The translations under genes and the position numbers were made by a program. A DNA stretch of 24,632 nucleotides from Paramacrobiotus richtersi (Eukaryota > Tardigrada > Eutardigrada > Parachela > Macrobiotidae), in the NCBI GenBank assembly GCA_034698045.1, contig JAQGAU010000714.1:1-24632 (forward strand), in the 5' to 3' direction. This document shows, one piece after another, positions 1 to 9,694 of the stretch (position 1 is its first letter; every line of letters begins with the position of its first letter). Below the pieces are notes generated by a model. The model did no database searches. It saw only the letters and a list, made by a program, of their open reading frames with translations, and was not told where the DNA came from.

Positions 1-122
1 CTTAGGTGTGCTGATACTTGAAAGTTTCTTTCTCTCGTGTGGTGCTGGGTACTTGAAGCCATTTGTGAATGGCCCTGCTGGACTGAAATGGCCAGAGGAA
101 TAAAGTTGTTGTTGTTGTTGCT
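1..122 (+). mobile_element. 3' tail of a non-LTR retrotransposon (LINE)
   Basis: The sequence reads as a LINE 3' end: a poly(A) signal (AATAAA, about 101-106) followed at once by a short (GTT)n run at 107-121. Non-LTR elements of the Jockey/CR1/I type commonly end in such 3' microsatellites. No coding part is inside the window, so the family cannot be named. It could instead be a chance poly(A) signal beside a microsatellite. Confidence 0.4.
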
Positions 123-2281
123 GCAGTAAGTGCCCTTAGCAAGGAAATAAAGACCAAGATTAGTATTGTTATTATTTATTTCCGTAATTTCTAAATCGTG
201 CATATGTGCGGTAATCAAACACCTCTCCCTTTCCAGTTGATTAACTGGTTTGACAAAAGGACCACATATTACTGCGATATACTCATGCCCGAAGAATGCA
301 GCTAATAGTGTCAAACAGAGGTGCTTCAGTGGAAGTGCAAATACCAAGTAGGATGAAATCTTAATGCTTTTCTGGGGTTAATTCTTGCGTTAGACTCGAA
401 AAATAAACGTGCTATTAAAAAGAAAACTGAAAAAAACTGAAACACGAAGTGGTGAAAATTAAAATATCATTCAGTTGCACTCTGGCATGATCAACAGCTC
501 GCCATATCGCCATACCTTTATCGTACTTCTTTGTGATATTATTTTGAAATATTTTGGTTTTTGGGCGCTGTTCATTGAGCCATGGTGCGGTGTCTATAGC
601 AAATATTAACCCCTTGCAGAAAATGATCGAATGAATATCTATTTGCGTTGGTTAGTTGCTTAGATTATTAATTTATTTTCTAATTTTATAAACTACCCGA
701 CTACTGACTAACTGAATAATATTACGGACAGTTATGTTTTGATATTTAATATCTGACTTCCTTTTGGGTACTACAGCATTTGCAAGACAAAGGCATACTC
801 TTCAATTTACGTTTAAACTATTCAATTTTAAATTCAAATCAATTTTTTTTAAGTTTTAACGTATCCATCAGACGTAAATACGCTGTAATAATATTCGTAA
901 TATTCTTGCTTGCGTATTTTAGTTTCCGTTTCCGAGTGCATATCTGCGGCAAATATTAAAAAATATGGTATTTTTGGACTGTGCACCATCGTAGTAGAAT
1001 GGCCCAACAGCAAAGCGGAATGTTCTCACATTAAAGATGGAACACTAAAAATTATACGTGGTACAATAAGTAAGCCACATTTAACGATTTAAAATGTATT
1101 GATACCGGAAAACGTTCAGAAAAATTTGTAACGTCACTGCAAATCATAAAATCAATGCGAAAAGTGTGAATAGATTTTTTCAACAGTATGTATTGTTGCG
1201 AGAATCATGCGGAAATGTGAGGACAGATACAGAAAAAGATAATATTCGGAGAAATATTCAAGGAGTCACCGAGAATCGTAAAAGTCAAACCAGCAGAATT
1301 AAACACAAAAGACTCGGATATAGGCCTGTCTTTTCAGCCATACTGCATGCTGGGGTTGATATCATACTTTCAGACATATTCATATCTAATGCATTATTTT
1401 ACACCATTTCATATTCCCACGATACCCATATCAAAATGAAATGAACATGACATGAAATAAAATGGTATGGAGCATTAACACGGTGAAATGACAGACAAAT
1501 GGACCTAAAATTGAAAAATTCTCAAATTCAAAATGAAAATTGTCTACAAAAGCTGCTAACACCCTCAACTATAACGTTTTCGAATATGTTTTATGCATAT
1601 TCAGCGCATAATGCTCTGTTATTATATCTGAACATGGAATAACGAAAACATGGCGAAAATAAACAGTATTAAATTTTTAACTTTATTTTCGTCTATTAAA
1701 AGTTATTTTTTTGTCTCATACTTTCAAATCGTTTCACAGTATTTTCGCTTCATATCGTACTGCAAAACTTCTGTATGAATTTCAACCCTACCCGTGCATG
1801 GAGACTGCAGTGTGCGACTGCTGGCCACTAGTCCACGCACGTGCGTCCACTAGCAAGAGAAATTCCAATGCCAGTTAGAGAGGCTGCGCCATTTCCAGTT
1901 ATGACTGCGCCCAGTGGAATCAGAGCATTCAACCCATAGATTTCCCCACACCCATGCCATCCGCTTTACACACTACCCAGACCCACCTATTTTGCCCACA
2001 GCGAGCTGTGGTTACCAGTTCGCTTCTTTATTTATTCTGATTCGCGCAATCAATCGTCTCGTATCTTTTATGAACCGTACCTTCCATTTGACTATTCTTT
2101 TATTGACAAAGGCCAGAATAACAGCAACAGCCAGCGCTAAACTATTCTCTTTTTAATGATACCTAAATCAAGACAATCGGACTGTTGGTTGTGTACCTTT
2201 CCGTTCGCAATCATTTCTGACTTTAGCTTTATATATTGGGAGGAGGGAGGATATATTGCCGATAACAGCGCAGCGCTGCTT
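123..2281. other. Gene-free AT-rich stretch
   Basis: No ORF here shows a recognisable domain, convincing codon use or exon borders. The open frames at 910-1092 and 1166-1444 are AT-rich, lysine/isoleucine-rich and read as chance. At 1831-1850 there is a 10-bp perfect palindrome (CGCACGTGCG) containing a CACGTG E-box. A short imperfect direct repeat (CCAGTTA ... CTGCGCC) lies at about 1870-1911. No promoter or RNA gene was recognised. Confidence 0.5.
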
Positions 2282-2779
2282 CACACGTATGTAACTGGCA
2301 AGTATGTCCCCACCGCAAAAATGTCCCCCCGGACATTATTGCCGGGTCCCCTTTGTAACCGTTGCCAAATGTGTAACCACCATACTGGCTTGGTGACACC
2401 ATCACCGGCAATAATGTCTCCCTTTGCACGGTACCAGAACATCACGGGCAACAATGTTCCCTGTACTACCGGCAGCAATGTCCCCCTTAGTACCGACAAT
2501 AGTGTCCCCCGTGCTACCGGCAGTAATGTCCCCTGACACCTTGCAAAGCCGGCAATAAGGTCACCTTTGGGCAAATTTAGCGTGGGTCACACCGGTGGCG
2601 GTGGTTGCGCTTTGTGTCTGCCCTCGGATTGATTTTGTTTTTGCCCAGCCCTCCTAGTTTCGTGTCACCAAGCCAGTGTGGTGGTTACACATTTGGCAAC
2701 GGTTACAAAGGGGACCCGGCAGTAATGTCCCGGGGGACATTTTGGCGGGGTGGACATAATTGCCGGTTACACACGTGTG
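2282..2779. mobile_element. Foldback/MITE-like element with 118-bp inverted arms
   Basis: The left arm (2282-2399) and the reverse complement of the right arm (2662-2779) match along their whole length, about nine bases in ten by eye. Both begin CACACGTRTGTAAC and end GGCTTGGTGACAC. The 262-bp centre is a minisatellite built from the same short word that fills the arms (GGCAATAATGTCCCC and variants). No transposase is encoded, so this would be a non-autonomous DNA element. I could not find a clear target-site duplication, so the true ends may be slightly different. Confidence 0.75.
2404..2560 (+). repeat. 24-bp minisatellite inside the foldback element
   Basis: Units at 2468-2491, 2492-2515 and 2516-2539 are in exact 24-bp register. 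Each starts ACCGGCAGYAATGTCCCC or a close variant (ACCGACAATAGTGTCCCC). Looser copies lie at 2404-2431, about 2443-2467 and about 2549-2572. The same core word recurs inside both inverted arms, so the arms probably grew from the same repeat. Confidence 0.75.
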
Positions 2780-3568
2780 CTAGATCCGCTTTTGACTGTT
2801 TTCAGTAGCGCAAGGCGCTTTCCTCTCTGCTTAGTCGTCAAAAGCTTGAAAAGTCTGGCACTAGCGGTAATAAATTAATAATGATAATAACTTTGTATTT
2901 TCGAAAAACTATGGTCCAAAAACAGCATGATTTCGGAACTCGTAACGTGGAACTTGCTTGCCAATTTTCAAAGAAATCGGGTCATTTTGAAGAAAGTTTT
3001 CGTGTCCGAAAAACTGTGTACACTTCCGTAATAGGAGGACAACAGATGCGTTCGAGCTGAGTATAGACGACTTTCACTCCGCTCTGGAAGGGCTATCGGC
3101 CAGATGCCGAGCATGCAGTCCCGAGCGATCTGAACGAAGCGTACAAAGCACGGTGGTAACATGCCATATTTCCAATATCAGTCAGAGCACTCGGCGGCCC
3201 TGAGCGAGCATCAGTCACCATCAGCACAAAAAACATCAAAAACCGATCTGGCACAATCATATCAAGAAAAGGTCGGTCTCCTGATAACAACAAGCACAAA
3301 TTTCTGAACGATCATTCGCATCGCCGATCATGCACAAATGTTCCACATATCACACTAATTAAACGAGCGAACCGAGCGTTTTTACTTTCTGACGGTGGTT
3401 TTTGTGAGAGTGGTACTCTCTGCGACCCTTGATAATAATACTATTAATGGTGATGATATGCCTTCGGCATAGACGCGGGTATGGATGATAAGACACAGTC
3501 TTACATTGTTTGAACGCGTTGCGGTGAAGCCCGATGATATTTCGAAGAAACGTCGAACCTAATTACAG
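2780..3568. other. No gene recognised; expected 5' exons not found
   Basis: The CUB-like exons that start at 3569 should be preceded by signal-peptide and linker exons. I looked here for a cysteine-containing exon ending in phase 1 before a GT donor and found none. Frames through 3400-3480 are blocked by stops or give the wrong splice phase. The stretch looks like ordinary non-coding DNA or diverged intron. Confidence 0.4.
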
Positions 3569-4490
3569 GGATACAGTGCCGCTTTATGAAGTTTGGACAA
3601 ACAATTGAAGAAACGGGGGATGGGGGACAAGCAAGCACGCGACATACCGACCTCTCTACATATATCTGTCCGGGTGGCAGTTTCCTGGTAATTCGGCATA
3701 AGTATTTCTAGGAGAACGCGAACAACACTGTAGTTTGCGTGAGCTGCTCTGACTAATATTTGTTTCAGGTCAATATCGGCTCCATATTCCCTACTGGGGT
3801 AAGAACCAATGGCCAGTTCATTTGGTACAGTTAACAGTTCCATTGTCGAAATCTTAACAAAAATCTAGTTTGCATGTTCTTTTTAGTTCGTCACCAAATA
3901 ACAGTATTTTAACCTGGCATTGTTTTCGGAGCTGGACCATGTGTCGTCCGCTGTAAAACCGCATTTGTGCGATTCCTTTTTCGTAATTTATTCATCATTC
4001 TTGCGAATATGTAGTCCTAGTGCATCCATCTTACTGCATTGAAGATTTGTTATACATTTTATGAGACTACGAGCATGTCGAGCTACTCATGATAATGCCG
4101 AAAAGTTGCTATATTAGTTTGTACTCATCGATTGCCTTGCAGGATTGTTTCAATGCCTTTATCAACATTTACAGTTACAAGTACTGCGGCACACCAATCG
4201 AGCCCGTCAGTCCCCCACAGCTTACGATTGACGCTCCCTTCTTTGTAAGTCTGCTATCGCAAAAAAGGCGAGAGCGCATATACTATTTCCCTGTCAGTTG
4301 TAATTAACAAAAGCATAGCTATCTACAAGCCCGATAACACCGGCATTGTAGATAATATGATCTAGTAACCCTTTTATGATAGCGGGCTGTTCTTTATTTT
4401 GTTTTGCAGTCTGCATACCGCTTCATAGCATCCGGGAGTGCATCCAATGGAGAATACTCGTTTACGGTAACCTGTAAGCCGCCTTCATGA
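3569..4490 (+). CDS. Secreted CUB-like protein, 3' four exons (5' part not found)
   Basis: Four exons fit a consistent model: 3569-3687, 3769-3798, 4143-4244 and 4410-4490 (TGA). Each is bordered by AG and GT (donors GTAATT, GTAAGA, GTAAGT). Phases are 2 nt in, then 0, 0, 0. The model is supported because exons 4-7 of the gene at 11237-13626 align to these one for one, with the same phases. The encoded part reads through a C-R-F-M-K-F-G strand, ICPGGSFL, IFPTG, a KYCG motif, and ends EYSFTVTCKPPS. The YCG followed by a hydrophobic strand and a final aromatic-rich strand fits the second half of a CUB-type beta sandwich, usually an extracellular binding module. No signal peptide exon was found upstream, so this is either a gene with diverged 5' exons or a 5'-truncated duplicate. 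The reading frame has no stop. Confidence 0.65.
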
Positions 4491-4639
4491 ACTTCGTTTC
4501 ATGATGCGTTTGCAATCAACTGTATTTGCTCTGTTGCAATGTTAACTGTTGTTATTTTTCTTACTTGTTACGGATGTTATTGTGGATTGTGGTTGTCTCT
4601 GGTTGGTTTGAAAAAGCGGCGCAAGTAATGTATAACATG

Positions 4640-4710
4640 CAGAGCGCAATGGCTAATACTCGCGCAGATGCAGCGGCAATGACTGCCGTAAAAGTACATC
4701 AATCAAACCC
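4640..4710 (+). pseudogene. Relic of a CUB-gene exon
   Basis: The stretch around 4655-4697 resembles exon 3 of the gene at 11237-13626. The nucleotide word CGCAATGGCTAA matches CGCCATGGCTAA in exon 3, and both run to GCC(A)CCG or TGCCG at the exon end. Where exon 3 has a GT donor this copy has TAAAAG, so it cannot splice the same way. The predicted peptide contains MANTRADAAAMTAV, against LAMANDAVIAT in the intact gene. The match is short and by eye only. Confidence 0.3.
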
Positions 4711-4771
4711 CGACTGTTTATTATCGCAAAACCGGTATTAATAAGGTCTTCTTTGACTTTCGAGTCATAAC

Positions 4772-5041
4772 TCAATAAGCTAGCGATTCCGTAGGACGGA
4801 TGCCGAATCCTCCGAATCTGACGGGGAGTGTCATCTGCTCACACTGGAAGCCGTTTACATCAATATCAGCGGCTGATCTAATTCCAACACGAAGGGTCTT
4901 GTCCAGCGCGGAGAGAAGATCGGTGTGCTCAAAACACCTACCTGTGCGCAGACCATAAAGGATCTTCGGTAGAAACAAACAGTGCTTCAGGAGATACAGC
5001 CTTTGGTGGGCTGAGAGGGATTTCAACCTCTTTAAAAAGAA
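4772..5041 (-). pseudogene. Non-LTR retrotransposon reverse transcriptase, C-terminal fragment
   Basis: The minus-strand frame reads FLKRLKSLSAHQRLYLLKHC, then LPKILYGLRTGRCF, and ends LPVRFGGFGIRPTESLAY. This is the post-palm 'thumb' region of LINE reverse transcriptases, where H-x-A/R-L-xx-L-L-K-x-C, LP-x-I-L-Y and LPV-R-x-GG-x-GIR are typical. The catalytic palm motifs are missing, and a stop follows SLAY. It is therefore a dead fragment truncated at both ends. It belongs to a different lineage from the reverse transcriptase at 14158-14993. Confidence 0.7.
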
Positions 5042-5223
5042 ATTGATAACTGATCAAAGTTGTTAATGAGGAAGCTGACTCAGCGTAGTCTTCTACGAGA
5101 ATCTGATCAACAGAGTGATCGTGCTGAATCTTCCCTCATAGACTTACGCAACTCATAGACAACTTACGCATTAATAAACCTGATAGTTCACAACTCTTCA
5201 TAAAGAGACTACTACAAGGTAAA

Positions 5224-6372
5224 TTGTTAAATGCCAAAACAATCAGCACGACGAAAGTAGACGCCTTCGTATCACATATGTATAATATGATCATCTGCAG
5301 CACGGTGAACGGGGACAATGTCACACTGGACCAGAGCCACCTGGACTGCGGTTACCGCGGCTTGGATAACCGCAACGAATACCACGAACACGTCGACACC
5401 GAACTGATCGATCTCCTGCAGCGGTCGGTGACCCCCCGACCACCAGGACCGTCACTCTACGTTCCCTTCGCACCTTCAGGGTCTTCAAGAAAGTACTGGG
5501 TACAGTGAAGAAGATGAACCCACAATTGGACACACTGGTTGTGAAGGATTCCAAACTGCGGCTGGATCGCGAATTAATGGCTATCGTCGACTGGTCGGAC
5601 AACGGCGTGCGAATGTATGAGATTGCGGGGGATATCCCGGCACGTTTCATTGGTATGCAGAATGTGACGCTGGAGAATGTTATTGCAGCGTGGGCGGCAG
5701 TGGACGTTTCATCGGTGCAAACGATCTGCTATATTCGTAAGTTAACTCCTTTACTCAGAATGCCCGGATATGTACTTGGCAGATCTCACATTTCAGCAGT
5801 TTTACACGGAAACCAGCGTGCATATATCTGTCAGTGAGATTTTTATTTTTCTAAGATTTTCACCAAATATAATGACGCTTCTAAACTACCTTTTTAGGGG
5901 GTTGAAAGCATTTTCGTACCAGTGGGCTAACCAATACTAAAGCTTACACAGGAGGCGAGAGAAATGCTTGTGCATAAAGTATACTGTAATGACAGAAATG
6001 ACTGTCAATCGCTTCAGTTGCTCAGTTCATAAAACTGGCTCGTGTCACAACCATGCTTTCAACCATGACTAGGCCAGTCGTAATGACGTGGAGATTGTTA
6101 TCACCAACGACCGAATTCCGACAAAAGGTGCGGCCATCGAGGCGCTGGCGCTCCTTGAATGTTTTTAGCGCTACTTTCCCGAAATGCCCACCGACATGGA
6201 AGAGAGGGTGCGAACCGAATGGGAGCGACTGACCACGTGGAAACTGCCAGAATCCTGCCGCGAAGCGGACGGAGTCGACCGGAGGATATACGGACCGGGC
6301 CCAGCTGTTGCCATTGCGGATCTGCGGCTTTTTCTTGAACGGTATGACAACACTATTCGCTCGACGTACTGA
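5224..6372 (+). pseudogene. Broken leucine-rich (LRR/F-box-like) gene
   Basis: Coding character is strong but the frame is broken. Frame one is open from 5224 to the HVDTELIDLLQRSVT segment (to about 5432). At a run of six C (5432-5437) the sensible frame shifts. It continues as TVTLRSLRTFRVFKKVLG, then NPQLDTLVVKDSKLRLD and ARFIGMQNVTLENVIAAW, up to a GTAAGT donor after 5736. A further segment, 6073-6372, reads DVEIVITNDRIPTKGAAIEA, ALLECF, a TAG stop at 6166-6168, then RYFPEMPTDMEERV and ends at TGA 6370-6372. The leucine spacing recalls the LRR part of FBXL-type F-box proteins, but no F-box is visible. The phases of the two exons do not match, which also suggests decay. A sequencing error in the C run could explain the shift but not the TAG. 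Confidence 0.5.
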
Positions 6373-6940
6373 TAAGGTGCTGTACGCGCGGGATCAGTTG
6401 AGTCTCAGAGTAGTGTCATCGGAAACATGTGCGGCGAAAAATCGTACCCTGCCTACACTCATCACGCTGTCAGCTCCGGGTAGGGCATTGCTCGGGTAGG
6501 GCAAAATTTCGGAGATATTTGATCCCGCGCGCACAATAGCTGCACGTGTACGCTAGTCATGAAACGTACAGCTCTTCGGTTTTTGGTTTCTATAAAAATG
6601 TATACCGCCTAATGGTGTTAGTGTTTCCGGTGCTAGTTCTAAAACAGTAACGTTTCTTGCCGTAATAATGTTTAGCGCCAGCACTGTCATATCACCTTGC
6701 CATTAACGGCATATCTGCTAGTTGAACACTATCAGATCGGCAGAACCCTGTGAGCATACCGGCACACGGAGCCTACCGCATAATTAGCCAAACTGTACTC
6801 TGTAGTAACCGCCTTCGAATTTACCTAATAGTAAATTGACTACTGTTCATTCACGTGCTAACTAGGATAAATTTCTTATTTGAATTTTGGAACTTTTATT
6901 GTGTCAACATTGTCCCTGGGTTTTTGTCGATTGAAGTATA
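6373..6940. other. Gene-free stretch
   Basis: I see no coding region, RNA gene or clear repeat here. Short partly complementary words (GCCGTAATAATG, TGCCATTAACGGCA) occur around 6660-6715 but do not make a convincing hairpin or element. Confidence 0.45.
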
Positions 6941-7204
6941 ATGGTAAAAGATTACTCATCTGATGGTACAAGTGATCGTAGATACGAAAATGGCAGCCTG
7001 GATATCCCTCCCGATATTGATTGGACAAAAGTGGATCTCCAGTCTGTTAGCTTGAAAGGTCTTCTCCGGCTGACGTTACGAGCTCTTGCCATTATGTTCG
7101 CCGACCGGCATGAATTTGATGCGGCTGAAAATGGAGAAGATGCCGGCTGGGATCCGCAGACGAGCACGTGGGAATATACACCGCCAATTAAAGACAGCGA
7201 CTGA
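6941..7204 (+). CDS. Small acidic hypothetical protein (87 aa)
   Basis: The single open frame begins MVKDYSSDGTSDRRYENG and ends YTPPIKDSD. It is acidic, with a leucine-rich amphipathic centre (SLKGLLRLTLRALAIMF) and a Trp/Pro-containing acidic tail. There is no signal peptide and no domain I recognise. The start is the first ATG of the frame, in context ATAATGG. A poly(A) signal lies 136 bp after the stop, which supports a real transcript. An antisense frame of nearly the same length exists but lacks coding character. It may be a single-exon gene or the last exon of a longer one. Confidence 0.45.
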   Translation: MVKDYSSDGTSDRRYENGSLDIPPDIDWTKVDLQSVSLKGLLRLTLRALAIMFADRHEFDAAENGEDAGWDPQTSTWEYTPPIKDSD

Positions 7205-7340
7205 CTTTTACCCAAAAAAACCGCCGATTTTCACTGTCACCAAATCAAACTATTCGGCTGCCGGAAGAACACAAGAACATTCCAATTGCTTCTTGCTTGA
7301 TGGAGCTTGATGCTTTACGCATGTCATTCTATGGTACAGC

Positions 7341-7346
7341 AATAAA
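7341..7346 (+). terminator. Poly(A) signal AATAAA
   Basis: A canonical AATAAA lies 136 bp downstream of the 6941-7204 ORF stop and is its likely 3' processing signal. No other plus-strand gene ends nearby. Confidence 0.4.
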
Positions 7347-7399
7347 CACGGACTATTATATTGCGCAGCTGCTTACCGCATGGGCAAGTGAAATGTAAT

Positions 7400-7910
7400 C
7401 ATTCCGCTTAAATACATTTATCGGAGAATTTATGGACAAACGGTGAATTTGGTGAAAAGTATTCCGCCGAATGTAAAATCCAGCGAATACCAAAGTAATC
7501 GGGAAACACAACATTAACGCATCGAAACGATTAGAAGCCAGGGTAGATAGATATGTGATGGATAAAGTAATGAAGATTATGAACGGTGAACGCCGGACGG
7601 GACTTCGGGCACACCCACGGAGCCGCTTGAAACCTGCCAACAAACCCAAAAGCCGGCAATCCGAATTCACATTCAGCGGATGGTTGAAATTTTGTGCATA
7701 GAAGAGAGATTGCAGCAATATGCAACTTCAACGAAGCATAAGACAAGCGAGAATCGAACAAAAAAGCCACTTACGAACGGTACACAAATCCGTGGATAAG
7801 CTGGGAAGTCCGTCGCGATGCACACAAAACTGCCTAAACTTTTGAAAAGCAGAATGATAACTGTTCGGAGAATTAGTAGATAAATGCAGAATAAATAAAT
7901 GGTCCGCCAA
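7400..7910 (-). pseudogene. Tyrosine recombinase (DIRS/Crypton-type), frameshifted
   Basis: Three overlapping minus-strand frames each carry a different part of one protein. Frame one (7910-7730) reads STNSPNSYHSAFQKFRQFCV, then GLPSLSTDLCTVRKWLF. This matches the helical core-binding (SAM-like) domain of phage-integrase-family recombinases (S-x-N-T-x3-Y-x2-A-x3-F-x2-FC). Frame two (7750-7690) continues SYASLKLHIAAISLL. Frame three (7690-7420) reads LAGFKRLRGCARSPVRRSPF, then STLASNRFDALML and ITLVFAGFYIRRNTF. This corresponds to the GFKR linker and the start of the catalytic domain with the FaGF-R-x2-E box, in which Glu appears changed to Asn/Thr. At least two frameshifts separate the parts, and I do not see the C-terminal H-x-x-R and Tyr. 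It is a decayed mobile-element gene. Confidence 0.6.
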
Positions 7911-7997
7911 TGAGTCATAATAACGCAGACTATGCTCCGCCTCTGAAACACAAAAATATAATCTGGGGCGAGACAGATGACATTTTCCGGTGAAGTT

Positions 7998-8282
7998 TCA
8001 ACGAATTAGGAAGAAAACAAAGCCCGTTAATAACGGGAATGCCGGCACTAGCGGCTTCAGGGACAAGGGATTGGAAAACATCAAGTCTATTACGAGATAG
8101 AGCGTCCGTTGCAAGATTGCCGGATCCAGAAATATGTTTAACGCAAATATGACGTTATTTATCGCCGCAATGAAATAAATGCTGCGAACCAATTCCGTGA
8201 CACCAGGATTGCGCAAAGAAAAAGACTGCCATGTAGTTGCAACCCGCACGATTGTCAATGTGGAAAGTGATCTGATCCGCAA
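7998..8282 (-). other. Hydrophobic ORF, identity unknown
   Basis: A 94-codon minus-strand frame contains two hydrophobic stretches (IYFIAAINNVIFALNIFLDP and PAFPLLTGFVFFLI). The first faintly recalls a GPCR seventh helix (N...DP), but there is no ATG at the start, no convincing splice site and no second helix bundle. It lies just upstream of the recombinase relic and could be part of the same dead element. Confidence 0.2.
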
Positions 8283-9325
8283 TCGCCTCCATTTGTTACC
8301 CCAAATGTAGCTACTGTCTTGCTATTTTACTGCGTGAATACGCCGAAGATGTTTTGGCAGCGACATTATATGATTTCCAGAATACGGAGAAGATCACTGC
8401 GCGCCTTGTTTCGATAACCTTGCTCACGTTTTTGGACGTTAGAGTTTAGGAATTAGATTAAGGTTAGACTTCGTGTAAGGACAAGTAGCATCTGCTGATT
8501 CTGCTCTTCTTGGAGCTCTGCCTGGTCGGGAACTGGATTCCTTGTCTTCCGACCGGGACTGGTCACTGGTTTCCGCGTCAATAATAACGTACTTCTCTGG
8601 TATGTTATTTTGGCTGTTGTTGGTTATAGAATGCTTGGCTGGACTTCATATAAGCCGGCGCACGCGCTGCACCATTCGAAATGCAGGGTGCTGATGTGGG
8701 CAGAAACTTGTTGAAAAGTCGAGAAAGTCTTCTGCTTTTTTGAAATTTGAAACAACGTTTTTCGACTGCTGTCGTTAGGGGAACCATGGCATCAGTGGTG
8801 GGTACATTGCCACGTACTAAGACGGTGTTAAATGATAAGACTGCTGTGGATTGTTGTCACTTTTTAGATATAACGGCCGTAGTTATTTTAGCGCCAGCTT
8901 CGTTGGATCACATTCCCAATAAAGACTAGATGATCGCCCATACGTAGACGACACATTCGAGTTACTCTTCTTCGTTTTAGACATCTCAAAGTCTATGAAA
9001 ATTACCCCGAAAACTGAACCGATCCTGCAACGACTGGCACACACCCTGATCATCATTCCAAAGCGCAAAATCACTTAACGGTGCATTGTCGAGGGGGCGG
9101 GTCCCTCGCGGCGCCCCGACACATGGACAATCCATTACAACGCAGGCAGAAGAAAGATGTAACAATAAGAAACTAACAGCCGACTACGCTTCATCACAAC
9201 GGCCGCAAACAAAACCGTCACAGCTGCACCAGTGCGAACCGCCCGCGGTCGGCAACCTGCTGGGCTGTTCGGTGTGCCGTAAAAAAAGCAGCATATGCTT
9301 TGGCCCAGGTTGAAGTATGCTGGTA
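8283..9325. other. No gene recognised
   Basis: Frames in this stretch (for example 8747-8929 and 9086-9313, both +) have no recognisable motif or splice context. A GC-rich imperfect palindrome (GGGTCCCTCGCGGCGCCCC) lies near 9098-9116. An AATAAA word occurs at about 8918 with no gene to attach it to. Confidence 0.4.
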
Positions 9326-9535
9326 ATGGTGTCACAACTGTGTGACTGAGTTCTACCTGGTGTGCATATACGAGCCCTATGTACTCTACTACGAAACAAC
9401 CAGAACAGGGATGCAAATGACTTTATTCACTATATCTGCCCATAGACCACTATACAGCTAGCTAGGCTAGCGCTGCTTCTGGATATCCCTTGGTTGGACT
9501 GAACGGGACTGGTCTGGTACAGCCAGATGGGCTGC

Positions 9536-9543
9536 CTTATATA
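9536..9543 (-). promoter_or_regulatory. TATA box of the solo LTR
   Basis: The minus strand reads GGGGTATATAAGGCAGC, a near-perfect TATA box. It lies about 33 bp downstream of a phased decamer array and about 110 bp upstream of the element's AATAAA, so the predicted start would be near 9510. Confidence 0.55.
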
Positions 9544-9575
9544 CCCCGCAAGCGGAAGCCGGCTTGTCGGCTCTA

Positions 9576-9655
9576 GACGCTTCGGGATGATTCACGATCA
9601 TACGCGATGGTACGCGATCGTGCGGGACGGTTCAGGACCGTTCTAGACGGTTCTA
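9576..9655 (-). promoter_or_regulatory. Eight-unit phased 10-bp array, heat-shock-element-like
   Basis: Eight exact 10-bp units start at 9576, 9586, 9596, 9606, 9616, 9626, 9636 and 9646. On the plus strand each reads GAY-NN-TTC-NN, with TAC or TGC replacing TTC in units 3-5. Heat-shock elements alternate GAA and TTC every 5 bp. This array keeps that spacing but has GAC/GAT in place of GAA. It sits in the U3 region just upstream of the TATA box. It may bind HSF weakly, bind another factor, or be a simple degenerate satellite. Confidence 0.6.
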
Positions 9656-9661
9656 CTGCTG

Positions 9662-9694
9662 TGACTCATGATGATGTGGTTGACCTTGACGTCA
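9662..9694. promoter_or_regulatory. AP-1 and CRE words in the LTR U3
   Basis: A TGACTCA (AP-1 consensus, 9662-9668) and a palindromic TGACGTCA (CRE consensus, 9687-9694) lie upstream of the decamer array. A TGACCTTGA nuclear-receptor half-site overlaps the second. Three consensus words within 33 bp of a retroelement promoter is suggestive, but the words are short. Confidence 0.4.

Noticed and set aside
2156-2574. Open frames on both strands across the minisatellite (126 aa + and 97 aa -)
   Set aside because: The 24-bp period is a multiple of three, so any stop-free unit gives a long repetitive frame. These are by-products of the repeat.
2282-2580. CRISPR-like array reading of the 24-bp repeats
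   Set aside because: Units are back to back with no unique spacers, and the setting is eukaryotic with split genes.
3569-3843. 94-aa minus-strand frame 3559-3843
   Set aside because: It is antisense to two exons whose borders are confirmed by the paralogous gene.
4526-4741. 71-aa plus-strand frame as a complete small membrane protein
   Set aside because: The hydrophobic start is short and irregular, and the second half is better explained as an exon relic of the CUB-like gene.
7998-8282. GPCR seventh-helix reading of the hydrophobic minus-strand frame
   Set aside because: Only one helix has the vaguely right residues, the NPxxY motif is not there, and no other helices flank it.
9422-9427. 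AATAAA as the poly(A) signal of an ordinary minus-strand gene
   Set aside because: It sits about 110 bp after a TATA box inside a unit with TG...CA ends and ATGG flanks, which is better explained as R-U5 of an LTR.
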